From assembly GCA_947525975.1 (NCBI GenBank), contig CANNVE010000013.1, positions 1-64,000 of the forward strand: DNA of 64,000 nt, written 5' to 3'. The position numbers and the translations under genes were made by a program. The stretch's first letter is position 1; every line of letters begins with the position of its first letter. Positions 42,701-51,373 of this stretch are shown here, piece by piece. Origin of the DNA: an uncultured Muribaculaceae bacterium. GTDB taxonomy: Bacteria; Bacteroidota; Bacteroidia; Bacteroidales; Muribaculaceae. The notes below the pieces were generated by a model. The model did no database searches and was not told where the DNA came from. It was given only the letters and a program-made list of their open reading frames with translations.

Positions 42701-43540
42701 GAGCTCCCTCAGGGGGCCGTTGGTAAATCTGCCGATTGGGGAGAAATTGACGCCATCGGCCGATGCTTCGACCGTTATGACCGGGGCATAGTCTCGCGGG
42801 CCGTCATGGGGGTCGAGCGGCAGTTCTCTTTTGCCTCGGTACATGGTGGCGGCTCTGGCTGTAAATGGCTTTTTCAGTTCGAAGGTCACAGATTGGCCTC
42901 CCTCCAGCCTTAGCTCTGTGCTCAGGTCAAGGTCGGTGAATATGCTTCCGTCTATTCTATCGCCGCCTACAGAGACTGACTTAATCAAGTCGGAGAAATC
43001 TGTGTCATCGCCGGGGACTGACGGATACGCCAGGACATATGCGTCCCGGTAAAAACCGAGTTTCGATATTGGCTGTGGCATATCGGTCTTTATCTCGCCG
43101 TTGCCTGATGACTCTATGTGCTTATCGCTCCATACGAGTTGCTTCATGGATTTTTCCGCCGGAATCCACGGCCCTCCCGTGCCGCTGTATCCGGGGGAAT
43201 TATGCATATACAGCTTCAGCCCCAGCCTTTCCGCCTCTTTCATGGCGTGGATGATGGCGTCATGCCATTGAGGGGAATTATAGTCGACGCCTCCTTTTGG
43301 GATGCCCACTCCTGCTTCGAATATCATTGCGGCTCCGTAGTTGGCGCGTTTCATGTATTCGAGGTCGAGGGTGATTCCGTGTTTTGAGATATTGCCGTTC
43401 ATCCATTCCCAATAGGTGTTGGGGCGGGCCTGAAGCGGTGGATTATTGAAGTCATCCGATGATATTTGAGCCACATTCACCTGTGAGAGGCATAGACTTA
43501 TGGTGAGGATTGTCGTCCTGAGTGCTTTTTCCGGTTTCAT
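39746..43540 (-). CDS. GH106-type alpha-L-rhamnosidase
   Basis: 1264 residues with a signal peptide (ending NVAQ). The start of the mature protein, RPNTYWEWMNGNISKHGITLDLEYMKRANYGAAMIFEAGVG, is the hallmark of the GH106 family, which includes Bacteroides rhamnogalacturonan rhamnosidases. The catalytic region extends to ~880. Residues ~915-1050 look like an inserted LamG/concanavalin-like domain (TFSISLWAKPETF...LFVNGKFAAKGI). The C-terminal ~150 residues are a beta-galactosidase-type jelly roll (ATYTRSFSLHQPADGSRVMLNLGRVENIAEVSVNG). It lies 2 bp after the M6 protease gene, so the two are one transcript. No SusC/SusD pair accompanies it. The exact glycan is unknown. Confidence 0.87.
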   Translation of the reverse strand: MKPEKALRTTILTISLCLSQVNVAQISSDDFNNPPLQARPNTYWEWMNGNISKHGITLDLEYMKRANYGAAMIFEAGVGIPKGGVDYNSPQWHDAIIHAMKEAERLGLKLYMHNSPGYSGTGGPWIPAEKSMKQLVWSDKHIESSGNGEIKTDMPQPISKLGFYRDAYVLAYPSVPGDDTDFSDLIKSVSVGGDRIDGSIFTDLDLSTELRLEGGQSVTFELKKPFTARAATMYRGKRELPLDPHDGPRDYAPVITVEASADGVNFSPIGRFTNGPLRELDVPGTMTFEPVTASFFRLTTNRGTNLAEASFHGEPRIENYAPKNGSVNQAIPLVDSKQSADKAFTIDPDRVIDITDKMGPDGKIRWKAPKGRWTIVRIGYTTTGETVAAAPDAGRGLDCDKLSKAGLDAHFDLFLTPLLDELKPWCGSTFDGLAIDSWEAGKQNWTEELPSYFKEKRGYDISPWILTATGRIVESVDDSERFLWDLRRTQADMFIDNYARYFAERMADRGLKYAGEAYGDGNFESLEMAACQDVPMSEFWTHYIYGNIMTTYMAASSAHVWDKPIVACECYTGTPFNSKFTEHPYGMKALGDYIMTAGVNRFVYHATTHQPYTADQPGNIMTMGPFGTHLDRTSTWASHFSDFNTYVSRCSYMLQQGHTVTDFLILKDEGISSAITNYTSSLPYGYRWDAIDKEGVLKRLSADDGLLTLPNGMRYRALVVPDIRRMTPELLQKLIDLTRQGISIVLQGEMPAGHPGLDAEKDKESKRLAALLWGSDTLGEGKIYRGVSFSDLPEALSLAPDFEFVSQNLDAQIHFIHKKSGDSDVYFISNHRRRPERLTVKCRLSGKRPYLWDAETGDTDTTIDWDDNGSSEYVNIDLPESGSIFLVFKPDDSPAPGIREVSPEPATIITESGKRPYSVTDSLGSTFSISLWAKPETFAAANRGFILFPPQGRGNTAFVGIAMGQNGIFVHERNAGNKRVLEYNEPIEGWTHVLLRYDEGVPELFVNGKFAAKGIKSSYDCIPAIDVAMAEEQFIAGFEGDATLPQAYAYAISANEIDSILAGGLPAPAIIGEPLKDLSAEWSVTFPSWSKINGSINMPALESLHKHEDFDVRHFAGTATYTRSFSLHQPADGSRVMLNLGRVENIAEVSVNGSEPVTIWKAPFALDITDYLKEGENDLVVKVTNLYPNRIIGDEHLPELYEYDEYGRLKSFPQWYTDSEPDQRERVLFLPWKHYTEDSPLLESGLIGPVTLSINDRSTVATGN

Positions 43541-43542
43541 TG

Positions 43543-45606
43543 TTATCTTATGACGATCTTGCGGGTTGAGGAGCCTTGGCGCATGATGTAGATGCCGGGC
43601 GTGAGGTTTTCGGGGTCAACCTTCAGGCCTTGCAGGGTGAAGTATTCAGCCTCGGCGGTCTCGTCGGCGGTGACAGAGCCTATGCCTGCGGTGTCGGGCG
43701 TGCGCACGGTTATTGTGTTGGACGATGATCCGAATACGATCTGGGTGGGATTGCTGTATAAGTATACGGGCACCACATATATCTGGTATTCCTTTCCGGG
43801 CTTCAGGTCGGTGACGCTTGCCGTTGTCTTTGTGCCTACAGTGCGCCCTCTGCTGTATCTGCCGGTGTAGCTTCCGTCGATGGCCTCCACGTGCAGCTCA
43901 TAGCGCGAGACATCGGGAAGAGCGTTCCACGACACGGTCACGGAGGTAGAGGTGATATCCTCGGGAGCGGCCTCATTGAGCACGAATGTGCCGTTGTATT
44001 CCGAGTTTCCGACCTTGAATGTGATCTGTCCGTCGGTCTCGGCTATGTCCGCGATGGGCACATTGAGCCTTGTTCCGGCCCATGTGACCATGCCGGGCCT
44101 TGTGTTGCCGTTGAACGCTGTCACGCCCGATGTGCCGGGGAATGCGTCGCCGGCGCGGCTCGATTCGCTTTGGGTGCCGTCGGCCTCCTCGATATCGATG
44201 TATTGGTGTGAGGGGTCATTGTTTGCTTCGTTGAGGTTCCATACCTCTTCGTCATAGTCGATGTGCCACACGAGCATGCCGTGGCCGGGGATGTATGAGT
44301 CCCAGCCCGAGCGCTGACGATTCTCCAGCAGGAAGAATTCGTTGGGGTCGGTAGTGGGTATCAGGTAGGCCTCGTTGGTGTCGAGTATGTGGCCCAGACT
44401 GTAGGATGCCCCTTCAGAGGTGAGCACCGTAGGCTTGCACCATCCGAGGGCGTTTCGCTCGAAAGCGCCGTAGGCCGGAGGTGTGCGGCTGTTGTTGTTG
44501 TATGGCCCCTGGTCCATCACGCACCATGTGCCCGGGGTGAAAGCCCCGGTGTAGTCGGTGGCGTATATGTCAGGGAGGCCCATGACGTGGCTGAATTCGT
44601 GCACGAATGTGCCTATGCCGTCGGGGCCCGAGCTGAACCACTCGTTGGAGCAGGCGTAGTTGGCCAGCTGCACGCCGTCGAACACGTAAGGCTTGCCGCC
44701 CGCGTAGCGCACATCCCACGAATGCGGCCACACGCTGTTGGCGCCGCCGCCGGAGGCTTCGCCGCCTCCGGCGTAGAACACGTATACGTTGTCGATCAGC
44801 CCGTCGCCGTCGCGGTCATATTGCGAGAAGTCGACTGTGGCGTCGAGCTGCTGGCAGGCCTCGATGGCCATTTTCTCGGGAGCCTTGTCGTCGCCCCTAT
44901 AGTCATTGCCGCCGTAGTACGATCGGTTTTGGCTCAAGGTGATGGGGCCGTATACGTCGAAATCGGGCAGGAACTGTCCGTTGGAGTTGTCGATGAAGAA
45001 ATCGCGGGCACTGCCCGTGCCTTTGTAGTCGCTGAAACCTTTCTCGTTGAGCAGGCGGCTGAAATAATCGTATGGGTCATTCAGCGTGAATTTAGTGTCT
45101 TTGTATTGCACCAGCACCACAAGGCCTTTCTGCTTGCCGGTGGCCGGGAAGTGATTGCCGGGAAACAGGCCCTTGCCGTAGCTCGGGTTCGATCCGTCGG
45201 CTTTGGCCGGCGCGCTCTGGCGCTGAACCTGGGGGATGGCTGCCCGCTCGGCGAATTTTGATGCTTTTGACATCTTGCGCATGGTGACTTCCACTCCGGC
45301 CATGTCCACATTGGCCAGGAACTGCCGGTCGGCATCAGTGCGCAGGTCGGGCCGCTTGGCCAGGAGGTCAGAGCGCACTATCCGGCCATCGGAGGCGACA
45401 TTGCCGTAGTATAGTGCGTCATTGTCATTTACAAGCAGGTATCCGTCTTCCGACAGATAGCAGTGGGCGCGCTCATCGCCACGCAGCATCACGGTTATCT
45501 GCGATCCGTCAGGCTGCGTGAATGTCATTGGGCGGTGCAGTGCTGGCACAGCCATTGCCGTGGCCGCGAACGCGGCTAAGGCGGTGATTGTGGAGAGTAT
45601 TCTCAT
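43543..45606 (-). CDS. Secreted M6 family metalloprotease
   Basis: 687 residues. Signal peptide (MRILSTITALAAFAATAMA), a propeptide-like region with RPMTFTQPDGSQITVMLRGDERAH, then an M6 catalytic domain. The zinc site is GTFVHEFSHVMGLPDIYATDY, i.e. HExxHxxGxxD. An Fn3-like domain follows (EDITSTSVTVSWNALPDVSRYELHVEAIDG). The end, YFTLQGLKVDPENLTPGIYIMRQGSSTRKIVIR, is a Por/T9SS type A sorting tail. It is predicted to be an exported protease that may act on host or food proteins. First gene of a two-gene unit with the rhamnosidase. Confidence 0.92.
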   Translation of the reverse strand: MRILSTITALAAFAATAMAVPALHRPMTFTQPDGSQITVMLRGDERAHCYLSEDGYLLVNDNDALYYGNVASDGRIVRSDLLAKRPDLRTDADRQFLANVDMAGVEVTMRKMSKASKFAERAAIPQVQRQSAPAKADGSNPSYGKGLFPGNHFPATGKQKGLVVLVQYKDTKFTLNDPYDYFSRLLNEKGFSDYKGTGSARDFFIDNSNGQFLPDFDVYGPITLSQNRSYYGGNDYRGDDKAPEKMAIEACQQLDATVDFSQYDRDGDGLIDNVYVFYAGGGEASGGGANSVWPHSWDVRYAGGKPYVFDGVQLANYACSNEWFSSGPDGIGTFVHEFSHVMGLPDIYATDYTGAFTPGTWCVMDQGPYNNNSRTPPAYGAFERNALGWCKPTVLTSEGASYSLGHILDTNEAYLIPTTDPNEFFLLENRQRSGWDSYIPGHGMLVWHIDYDEEVWNLNEANNDPSHQYIDIEEADGTQSESSRAGDAFPGTSGVTAFNGNTRPGMVTWAGTRLNVPIADIAETDGQITFKVGNSEYNGTFVLNEAAPEDITSTSVTVSWNALPDVSRYELHVEAIDGSYTGRYSRGRTVGTKTTASVTDLKPGKEYQIYVVPVYLYSNPTQIVFGSSSNTITVRTPDTAGIGSVTADETAEAEYFTLQGLKVDPENLTPGIYIMRQGSSTRKIVIR

Positions 45607-45670
45607 CAGATATGTGATATGATTGCTGAAATTTGTGGGGGCCGCTCTCTAACAGCGGCTCATGAAATGG

Positions 45671-45700
45671 CAAAGTTAAGAAAAAAGAATAATATTACAA
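45671..45700 (-). promoter_or_regulatory. Promoter of the M6-GH106 operon
   Basis: Minus strand TTG, 19-20 nt, TAACTTTG (45678-45671). The ~58-nt leader includes a GCCGCT/AGCGGC hairpin at 45641-45659. Confidence 0.65.
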
Positions 45701-45742
45701 TAAAATAGTAAACAATTGTGGTGTGGAGTGGGGGATTTGCAT

Positions 45743-45750
45743 TACCTTTG
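45743..45750 (+). promoter_or_regulatory. -7 element of the TPR protein gene
   Basis: TACCTTTG, 19 bp before the ATG at 45770, divergent from the M6 promoter. A TTG at 45716 could be the -33 box at somewhat long spacing. Confidence 0.55.
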
Positions 45751-45769
45751 CACGTATAATGCAAACAAG

Positions 45770-48700
45770 ATGATCAGAAGACTTATTATAAGCGTGGCGG
45801 CCTCGGCTATGTGTGCGACGGCGGCCACCGCCGGAATCAATGGCGTCGATGCAGGCGGAAGCCTTGAGCGGGCACGGGCCATGTACGCCGACGGAAATTT
45901 CGTGGGATGCGTCGACGAGGTCGATGCGGCGTTTTCGCGCATGATGGCTCCTGACCTGGAGCAGGAGGCGCTGTTGCTCAAAGCCAAGGCCAGCGTGCGC
46001 CTCGACAGGGCTATCGCCGCTACGATGCTCGAGAAATTCCTGGCTGACTACCCTGCTTCGCCCCGCAGGGCCGAAGCGCTTATGGCTCTTGCCGACTGCA
46101 GTTATGGCCCGGGTTATCCGCAGGATTATCGCCGCGCCCTCGACATATATGATTCTATCGATCCGGGTCTGCTCCCCTACGCCGAGCAGTGCGATCTGGC
46201 CTACCGGCAGGCGTTCTGCCTGATGGAGATAGCCCAGGGCGTCGATGAACGGCAGGCCAAGGCTCTCTACGAAAGGGCTGACCGCTGCCTTGACACCCTG
46301 CTCGGAACTCCGGCCTACGGACGCGCCGCGCAGTTCTACAAAGGATACATAGCCTATGCCCTTGGCGATTATGCCCGCGCCGAGTCGATGCTCGCGCCTT
46401 TGCGCGATTTCGAGGCTCCGTGCTCTATGGCCGACTTCTATCTGGCCCAGATGGCGTATCTGCGCGGCGACTGGCAGAAGGCGCTGTCTATGGGCAAGAG
46501 TCTGCTCAAGCGCCCGGGCATCCCGGAGCAATACGCCAACGAAGCCATGCGCCTGACGGGCGAGAGCGCATACCGCACCGGCGATGACGATCAGGCCCGC
46601 AAATATCTGGCTCTGTATGCCTCGTCGGCCCATGCCCCGCAGCCATCGGCCCTCTACATACTGGGTCTCTACGCCTATCAGGATGGCGATTACAGCCGGG
46701 TGCCGGGGCTGATGACTCCGGCCACAGGCCTTGACGACGCCATGGGGCAGAGCGCCTACCTCTACATAGGCCAGGCTTTGATGAAGGAGGGAGACTACGA
46801 CGGCGCGGTGATGGCCCTGGGCGAGGCCAAGGACATGACGTTTGACCCCGCCGTGCAGGAGACCGCCCACTATAATTTCGCCGTGGCTTCGCTCCAAGGC
46901 GGAAAGGTCCCCTTCGGTAATGCCGTCTCGTCGTTTGAAGACTTCATGAGGGCCTTCCCCGACAGCCGGTACGCTTCAGAGGCCCAGCGATATGTGATCG
47001 ACTCATATTTAAGCGCCGGAAACTACGCCGGAGCCGTAGAGAGCATCAATTCGATGCCCCGCCCCACTGCCGACACTCAGAAGGCAAAGCTGATGGCCCT
47101 CTACCATCTCGGCGCGCAGGCCCTCGACAGGGGCAATGCCGCCCGGGCCGTCGATTGCCTGTCGCAGGCAAAGGCTTTGGCAAAATATGACGCAGCCGCA
47201 GCCCGCGAGGCCACCCTGCTGCTTGGCGAGGCTCAATACAGGGAAGGCAAATACGGCCAGGCAGCCAAATCGGCTCAGGAATACCTGAATGCCGCTCCTA
47301 AGGGCGCGGCCAACCGCGCCGTGGCGGAGTTTGACCTCGGATACGCGCTTTTCGCACAGAAGAAATACGCCAAGGCGGCCACTGCTTTCAGCCGCGCTGC
47401 CGACAGCGGCCAGCTCCCCGCGCCCGTCAGGGCTGATGCCGCCTGCCGTCTCGGCGACTGCGGGTACTATCAAAAAGACTTCACGGCGGCCTCGCAGGCC
47501 TACGACCGGGCATACTCGCTCAATCCGGCAGTGGGCGATTACGCCTTGCTGCAGAAAGCCCTCATGGAGGGATACAGGCGCAATCACCGATCGAAGATAT
47601 CCTACATTGAGCGCCTGCAGCAGGAATTCCCGAAGTCGACATACATCCCCGACGCGCTGCTCGAAATGACCGAAAGCTACATACAGCTCGGCGACAACGC
47701 AGGCGCAATAGCCACATACCGAAAGCTCGTAGACAAATATCCCGGCACTTCGCAGGGACGCCAGGGATACCTGCAGATGGCCCTGACCATGCTTAATTCA
47801 GGCGACCGCAAAGGCGCGGTCGAAGCCTACAAGGATGTTGTGCGTCTCTATCCCACAAGCGACGAGGCTGCCCAGGGAGCCGAGGCCCTGAAGCGCATAG
47901 CCGCCGATGACGGATGGCTATCCGCATACGCCGACTTCATCAACTCGGTGCCCGGCGCGCCAAGGTTCGATGCTTCAGAGGCAGAAGAACTTGAATACGA
48001 ATCGGCCGAGAAAGCCTTCATCACAGCCGGAATCACATCGAGGCTTGAGGCCTTCGTCGACCGATACGCCGGCGGAGCATACCGAGCCAAGGCGCTCAGC
48101 TATCTGCTGCAGCATGCCGACAAGGTGAATGACGATGATGCGGCCTACCGGTGGGCCTCGGCTCTGATCGAGGGATACCCTGACAACGGGCTCGCTCTCG
48201 AGGCATACGCCGCCAAAGCCATGATCGACCAGCGGCGCGGCAAGTCATCCCTGGCTCTTGAGACATGGCGTGACCTCGAGAAGAGAGCATCGACTCCCTA
48301 TTACATCGACATGGCCCGCATGGGCGTGGCGCGCAATGCCATGGCTGTCTCTGAATATGGAGCAGCGGCTGATGCCGCCCGCTCTCTCATGGCGTCGTCG
48401 GCCATCGACCGGGCGGCGCTCACAGAGGCCACCTACATCCTTGGCGACGCGCTCTCGCATCAAGGCGACGCCGACGGCGCGCGCCAGGCGTGGATGCTGG
48501 GCGCCGATGATCTCAACGACCTCTACGGCATGCGTTGCGCCTTCGCCCTCGCGCAGCAGAGCTTCGATTCCGGCGACCTCGACCGCGCGGAGACCGAAGC
48601 GAAGGCTGTGGCCAATTCTGATTCGCAGCATGCCTATTGGGTGGCCCGGGCCTTCATCCTGCTCAGTGACATCTACGCCCGCCAGGGCAATGAATACAAG

Positions 48701-48784
48701 GCGCAGCAATACCTCAAGTCGCTGCGCGACAACTATCCCGGCACAGAGGCTGACATATTTGAGATGATCTCGACACGCCTCTGA
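45770..48784 (+). CDS. Large tetratricopeptide repeat periplasmic protein
   Basis: 1004 residues from the ATG at 45770, chosen because MIRRLIISVAASAMCATAATAG is a signal peptide and the promoter lies just upstream; the 18 codons before it are inside the promoter. The mature protein is a long solenoid of TPR-like helices, e.g. ALLLKAKASVRLDRAIAATMLEKFLADYPASPRRAEALMAL, AVAEFDLGYALFAQKKYAKAATAFSRAADSG and AIATYRKLVDKYPGTSQGRQGYLQMAL. Similar to YbgF/BamD-like envelope scaffolds. It is followed after 43 bp by a barrel protein gene, suggesting an outer-membrane assembly or maintenance role. Confidence 0.87.
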   Translation: MIRRLIISVAASAMCATAATAGINGVDAGGSLERARAMYADGNFVGCVDEVDAAFSRMMAPDLEQEALLLKAKASVRLDRAIAATMLEKFLADYPASPRRAEALMALADCSYGPGYPQDYRRALDIYDSIDPGLLPYAEQCDLAYRQAFCLMEIAQGVDERQAKALYERADRCLDTLLGTPAYGRAAQFYKGYIAYALGDYARAESMLAPLRDFEAPCSMADFYLAQMAYLRGDWQKALSMGKSLLKRPGIPEQYANEAMRLTGESAYRTGDDDQARKYLALYASSAHAPQPSALYILGLYAYQDGDYSRVPGLMTPATGLDDAMGQSAYLYIGQALMKEGDYDGAVMALGEAKDMTFDPAVQETAHYNFAVASLQGGKVPFGNAVSSFEDFMRAFPDSRYASEAQRYVIDSYLSAGNYAGAVESINSMPRPTADTQKAKLMALYHLGAQALDRGNAARAVDCLSQAKALAKYDAAAAREATLLLGEAQYREGKYGQAAKSAQEYLNAAPKGAANRAVAEFDLGYALFAQKKYAKAATAFSRAADSGQLPAPVRADAACRLGDCGYYQKDFTAASQAYDRAYSLNPAVGDYALLQKALMEGYRRNHRSKISYIERLQQEFPKSTYIPDALLEMTESYIQLGDNAGAIATYRKLVDKYPGTSQGRQGYLQMALTMLNSGDRKGAVEAYKDVVRLYPTSDEAAQGAEALKRIAADDGWLSAYADFINSVPGAPRFDASEAEELEYESAEKAFITAGITSRLEAFVDRYAGGAYRAKALSYLLQHADKVNDDDAAYRWASALIEGYPDNGLALEAYAAKAMIDQRRGKSSLALETWRDLEKRASTPYYIDMARMGVARNAMAVSEYGAAADAARSLMASSAIDRAALTEATYILGDALSHQGDADGARQAWMLGADDLNDLYGMRCAFALAQQSFDSGDLDRAETEAKAVANSDSQHAYWVARAFILLSDIYARQGNEYKAQQYLKSLRDNYPGTEADIFEMISTRL

Positions 48785-48827
48785 AATGCCAATTTATCAA
48801 TAACACACCTTCGCGCTAAAGACTACA

Positions 48828-50528
48828 ATGACATCATACACCAACATTTCCAGATTAAAGATAGCTATAGCCGTCTGCGCCGTCTGCGCGGGCGCCCGGG
48901 CACAAGATCTGTCGACGGAAATCACCGTTGACCGCATCGTAGAGCCGTCGCAGCGCCAGGCTCTGCGTCCGGCCCTCATGCCGCAGTTGCTGTCGCCTCA
49001 GCTGCAGGCTGGCTTCCCGAGAGCCGCTGAATGGATGCAGCCCGGCGAGATCACCCCCTTGCTCACACGCCTCGGAGCCGCCCGGTGGCAGGATTCGGTG
49101 GCCCATATCCCATATCGCGGATATATCAGCGGAGGATATTTCCCCTCGCTCAACTTCGGCGTCGATGCCGGATACCGGTTCATCGACAAGCCCAAATCGT
49201 GGCTCGGAGGCTCATTCCAGTATCATGGCATCGACTACAGCCGCGAGGGATATGACCTCAACAGCCAGGATGCGCGCCTGGCCGTGGACGGCGGCTTCAG
49301 GCCCAATTCGTTCTCTGTGCTGAATGCTTCGCTCGGCTACCGGTATGACCGCGAGCAAGTGCCGTTTTTCGAATCGGGCGCGGCCGACAAGTACTATTAC
49401 ACACAGACTGCCAATGACTTCGGCGCATCGGTGGATTGGCTCTCCCAGCCTGGGCGCATATCTTATGACATAGGCCTTGGCGTGAGCAATTTCAGTTTCA
49501 CCGAGGCATCGCCGACCGAATTTGCTGCATCACTCAATCCCCTCTCGCAGACCTTGGTGGAGTTTCGGGTTGGGGCCGGCCTCTGCTCCGAGTCGGCTCC
49601 GGCAGCCCCTGCCATAGCCATGCCGCGCAGATACGGCGTAGACATCGACGGCGCATATCTCCACACCAACAATGGCGTAGGCACCCTCGGCCTCTATCAC
49701 GTGAGGCCCTATGCGAGATTTGGTCGCAACGACTTCAAGGGACGCGCGGGCTTCAACCTCTCGATATCCTCCGGCAGCGGGTCGTCACTGCAGTTCGCTC
49801 CCGAGCTTGACCTTGCCTATGCCCCGGCCGACAAGCCCTTCGCCGCGAGCCTTGGCCTGACGGGCGGCAAGCAGTTCAACACCATGCGCGGCCTCTTCGC
49901 CATCGACCCCTACGCAAGCCCCATAGCCTCTTACGGCTTCAGCCGTGTGCTGATGGATCTGGAGGCGTCGATAGTTGTCGGCCCCGTGGCCGGATTCGAG
50001 CTTGAGGCCTTCGGGGCATTCGCCCTTCCGCGCGAATGGCTCATGCCGGCCACCACTCCGCGCAGCACCTACGGAGGCACCGTGTTCGCCTCCGTCAACG
50101 CCGAGTCATCGCGCATCGGCGCCCGCATCAAATACAGCTACCGCCACTACTTCTCCATCGGCGCATCGGCAGAGTGCGCCCACAGCGAGGACGGCCTCAT
50201 GAGCTGGTACCGCTGGCGTGACAGCGCCAAATATGTCTTCTCGGCCTGGGCCGACACCCACCCTATCGACGGCCTCGAGATCGGACTGCGCTGGGATCTG
50301 CGCCGATGCCGCAGCATCCTTGCTGTCAGCGACTTTGAAGACCCCTGGGCCGAAGCCGGGCGCTTTGACCTCGGAAATGCCTCGTGCATCACAGCTAAGG
50401 CCTCCTACCGCATCACTCCCCAGCTCACGGCCTTCATCAACGCCGAAATCCACAACAAGCACCTCCTCATAAGCGCCCTGCCTGCCCCCACGCTCACCGG
50501 CCTGGCAGGCGTCAGCTTCAAATTCTGA
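48828..50528 (+). CDS. Outer-membrane beta-barrel protein
   Basis: 566 residues. Signal peptide (MTSYTNISRLKIAIAVCAVCAGARAQ), a ~70-residue proline/leucine-rich linker (VEPSQRQALRPALMPQLLSPQLQ), then alternating-residue strands with aromatic girdles such as GYISGGYFPSLNFGVDAGYRFIDKPKSWLGGSFQYHGI. The last residues, LTGLAGVSFKF, end in an aromatic as barrel proteins do. There is no TonB plug. Function unknown. It is paired with the preceding TPR gene, and the two may form a complex. Confidence 0.75.
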   Translation: MTSYTNISRLKIAIAVCAVCAGARAQDLSTEITVDRIVEPSQRQALRPALMPQLLSPQLQAGFPRAAEWMQPGEITPLLTRLGAARWQDSVAHIPYRGYISGGYFPSLNFGVDAGYRFIDKPKSWLGGSFQYHGIDYSREGYDLNSQDARLAVDGGFRPNSFSVLNASLGYRYDREQVPFFESGAADKYYYTQTANDFGASVDWLSQPGRISYDIGLGVSNFSFTEASPTEFAASLNPLSQTLVEFRVGAGLCSESAPAAPAIAMPRRYGVDIDGAYLHTNNGVGTLGLYHVRPYARFGRNDFKGRAGFNLSISSGSGSSLQFAPELDLAYAPADKPFAASLGLTGGKQFNTMRGLFAIDPYASPIASYGFSRVLMDLEASIVVGPVAGFELEAFGAFALPREWLMPATTPRSTYGGTVFASVNAESSRIGARIKYSYRHYFSIGASAECAHSEDGLMSWYRWRDSAKYVFSAWADTHPIDGLEIGLRWDLRRCRSILAVSDFEDPWAEAGRFDLGNASCITAKASYRITPQLTAFINAEIHNKHLLISALPAPTLTGLAGVSFKF

Positions 50529-50550
50529 ACCGCATCAAGCCTCATGGAGG

Positions 50551-50571
50551 GGCGATTTCAAAAATCGCCCG
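50551..50571 (+). repeat. GGGCGATTT hairpin repeat
   Basis: A 9-bp perfect stem with a CAA loop, 22 bp after the barrel gene stop. It may also serve as its terminator. Followed by CGATAACACCAACC..., shared with 52941 onward. Confidence 0.75.
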
Positions 50572-50598
50572 ATAACACCAACCTTCGGCCCAAATAAC

Positions 50599-51117
50599 AC
50601 GGATTGACACAGATCCACACGGATTAACACGGATTTTTTTTCATTCAGCGGAAGCCCTTGGGGGCGATTGCCTCCACGAGCTTCCGCAGGAAGCCGATTT
50701 ATAGTAACCGGGCATGCCGAAGCGCAGCGCAGGCATGCCCGGCTTTGCCTGCAACAGTGCTCGGCATCCGGAGGAAGCCGATTGTGACTTTTTCGGCTTT
50801 CTCCGAATGCCGAGCACTCCTTGTGGGATGCAACCCCGCATGACATCGCTTCACTTCGTCATACGGGGTTAATATAATTCGGCATCCTTCCGGATGCCCC
50901 ACCGCACACCAAAGGGCTATATCACAGACCCTCACGGATTAGCACGGTTTATTTCATTTAGTGGCAGCCCATGGGCGCGATTACCGCCCGTGGGCTTCCG
51001 CAGGAAGCCGATTTAAAGTAACCGGGCATGCCGAAGCGAAGCGCAGGCATGCCCGGCTTTGCCTGCAACAGTGCTCGGCATCCTTCCGGATGCCCCACCG
51101 CACACCAAAGGCTATGC
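50599..51117. repeat. Two tandem composite repeat units
   Basis: Most of an 845-bp gene-free stretch. Unit 1 (50599-50919) starts with ACGGATTGACACAGATCC..., then GGAAGCCGATTTATAGTAACC, then the stem CCGGGCATGCC/GGCATGCCCGG, then a large hairpin around CTCGGCATCC, ending with GGATGCCCCACCGCACACC. Unit 2 (50920-51117) repeats the same order in shorter form. A third, relative copy is the MITE-like element at 52968. Nothing in it looks coding. The remaining 51152-51373 is AT-rich leader of the next gene. Confidence 0.85.
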
Positions 51118-51125
51118 TATGAGGC

Positions 51126-51151
51126 GGGCGCGATAAATCGCGCCCCTACCG
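51126..51151 (+). repeat. GGGCGCGAT-AAATCGCGCCC-CTACCG repeat, copy 3 of 3
   Basis: Palindrome GGGCGCGATAAATCGCGCCC with the CTACCG tail, directly after repeat unit 2. Confidence 0.8.
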
Positions 51152-51373
51152 TTGGGTTACATGGTGTGCATTTGATTGGGTTGGCGGATTTGATGGTAAA
51201 ATTGGTCTTTTTCACCAATTTATCAATGGATTTGTGTTTTTGGTTTGGAATATTGAAGTTTTTTTTTAATATTGCAGTCGTATTTATGCTATTGGCCATT
51301 ATTGAGCCCGTATATATCTACAGTAACGCTATAACTCACTTATAATATAACCTTAAATCAATCATTTAACACA

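Noticed and set aside
50881..50919. Insertion sequence remnant with transposase
   Set aside because: The repeated blocks contain no transposase-like translation on either strand, so only a non-autonomous repeat is claimed.
51028..51345. 105-codon frame with a hydrophobic second half upstream of the TlpA-like gene
   Set aside because: Its first half lies in the repeat unit and the palindrome; the hydrophobic half is AT-rich leader DNA with Phe/Ile/Leu codons expected by chance.
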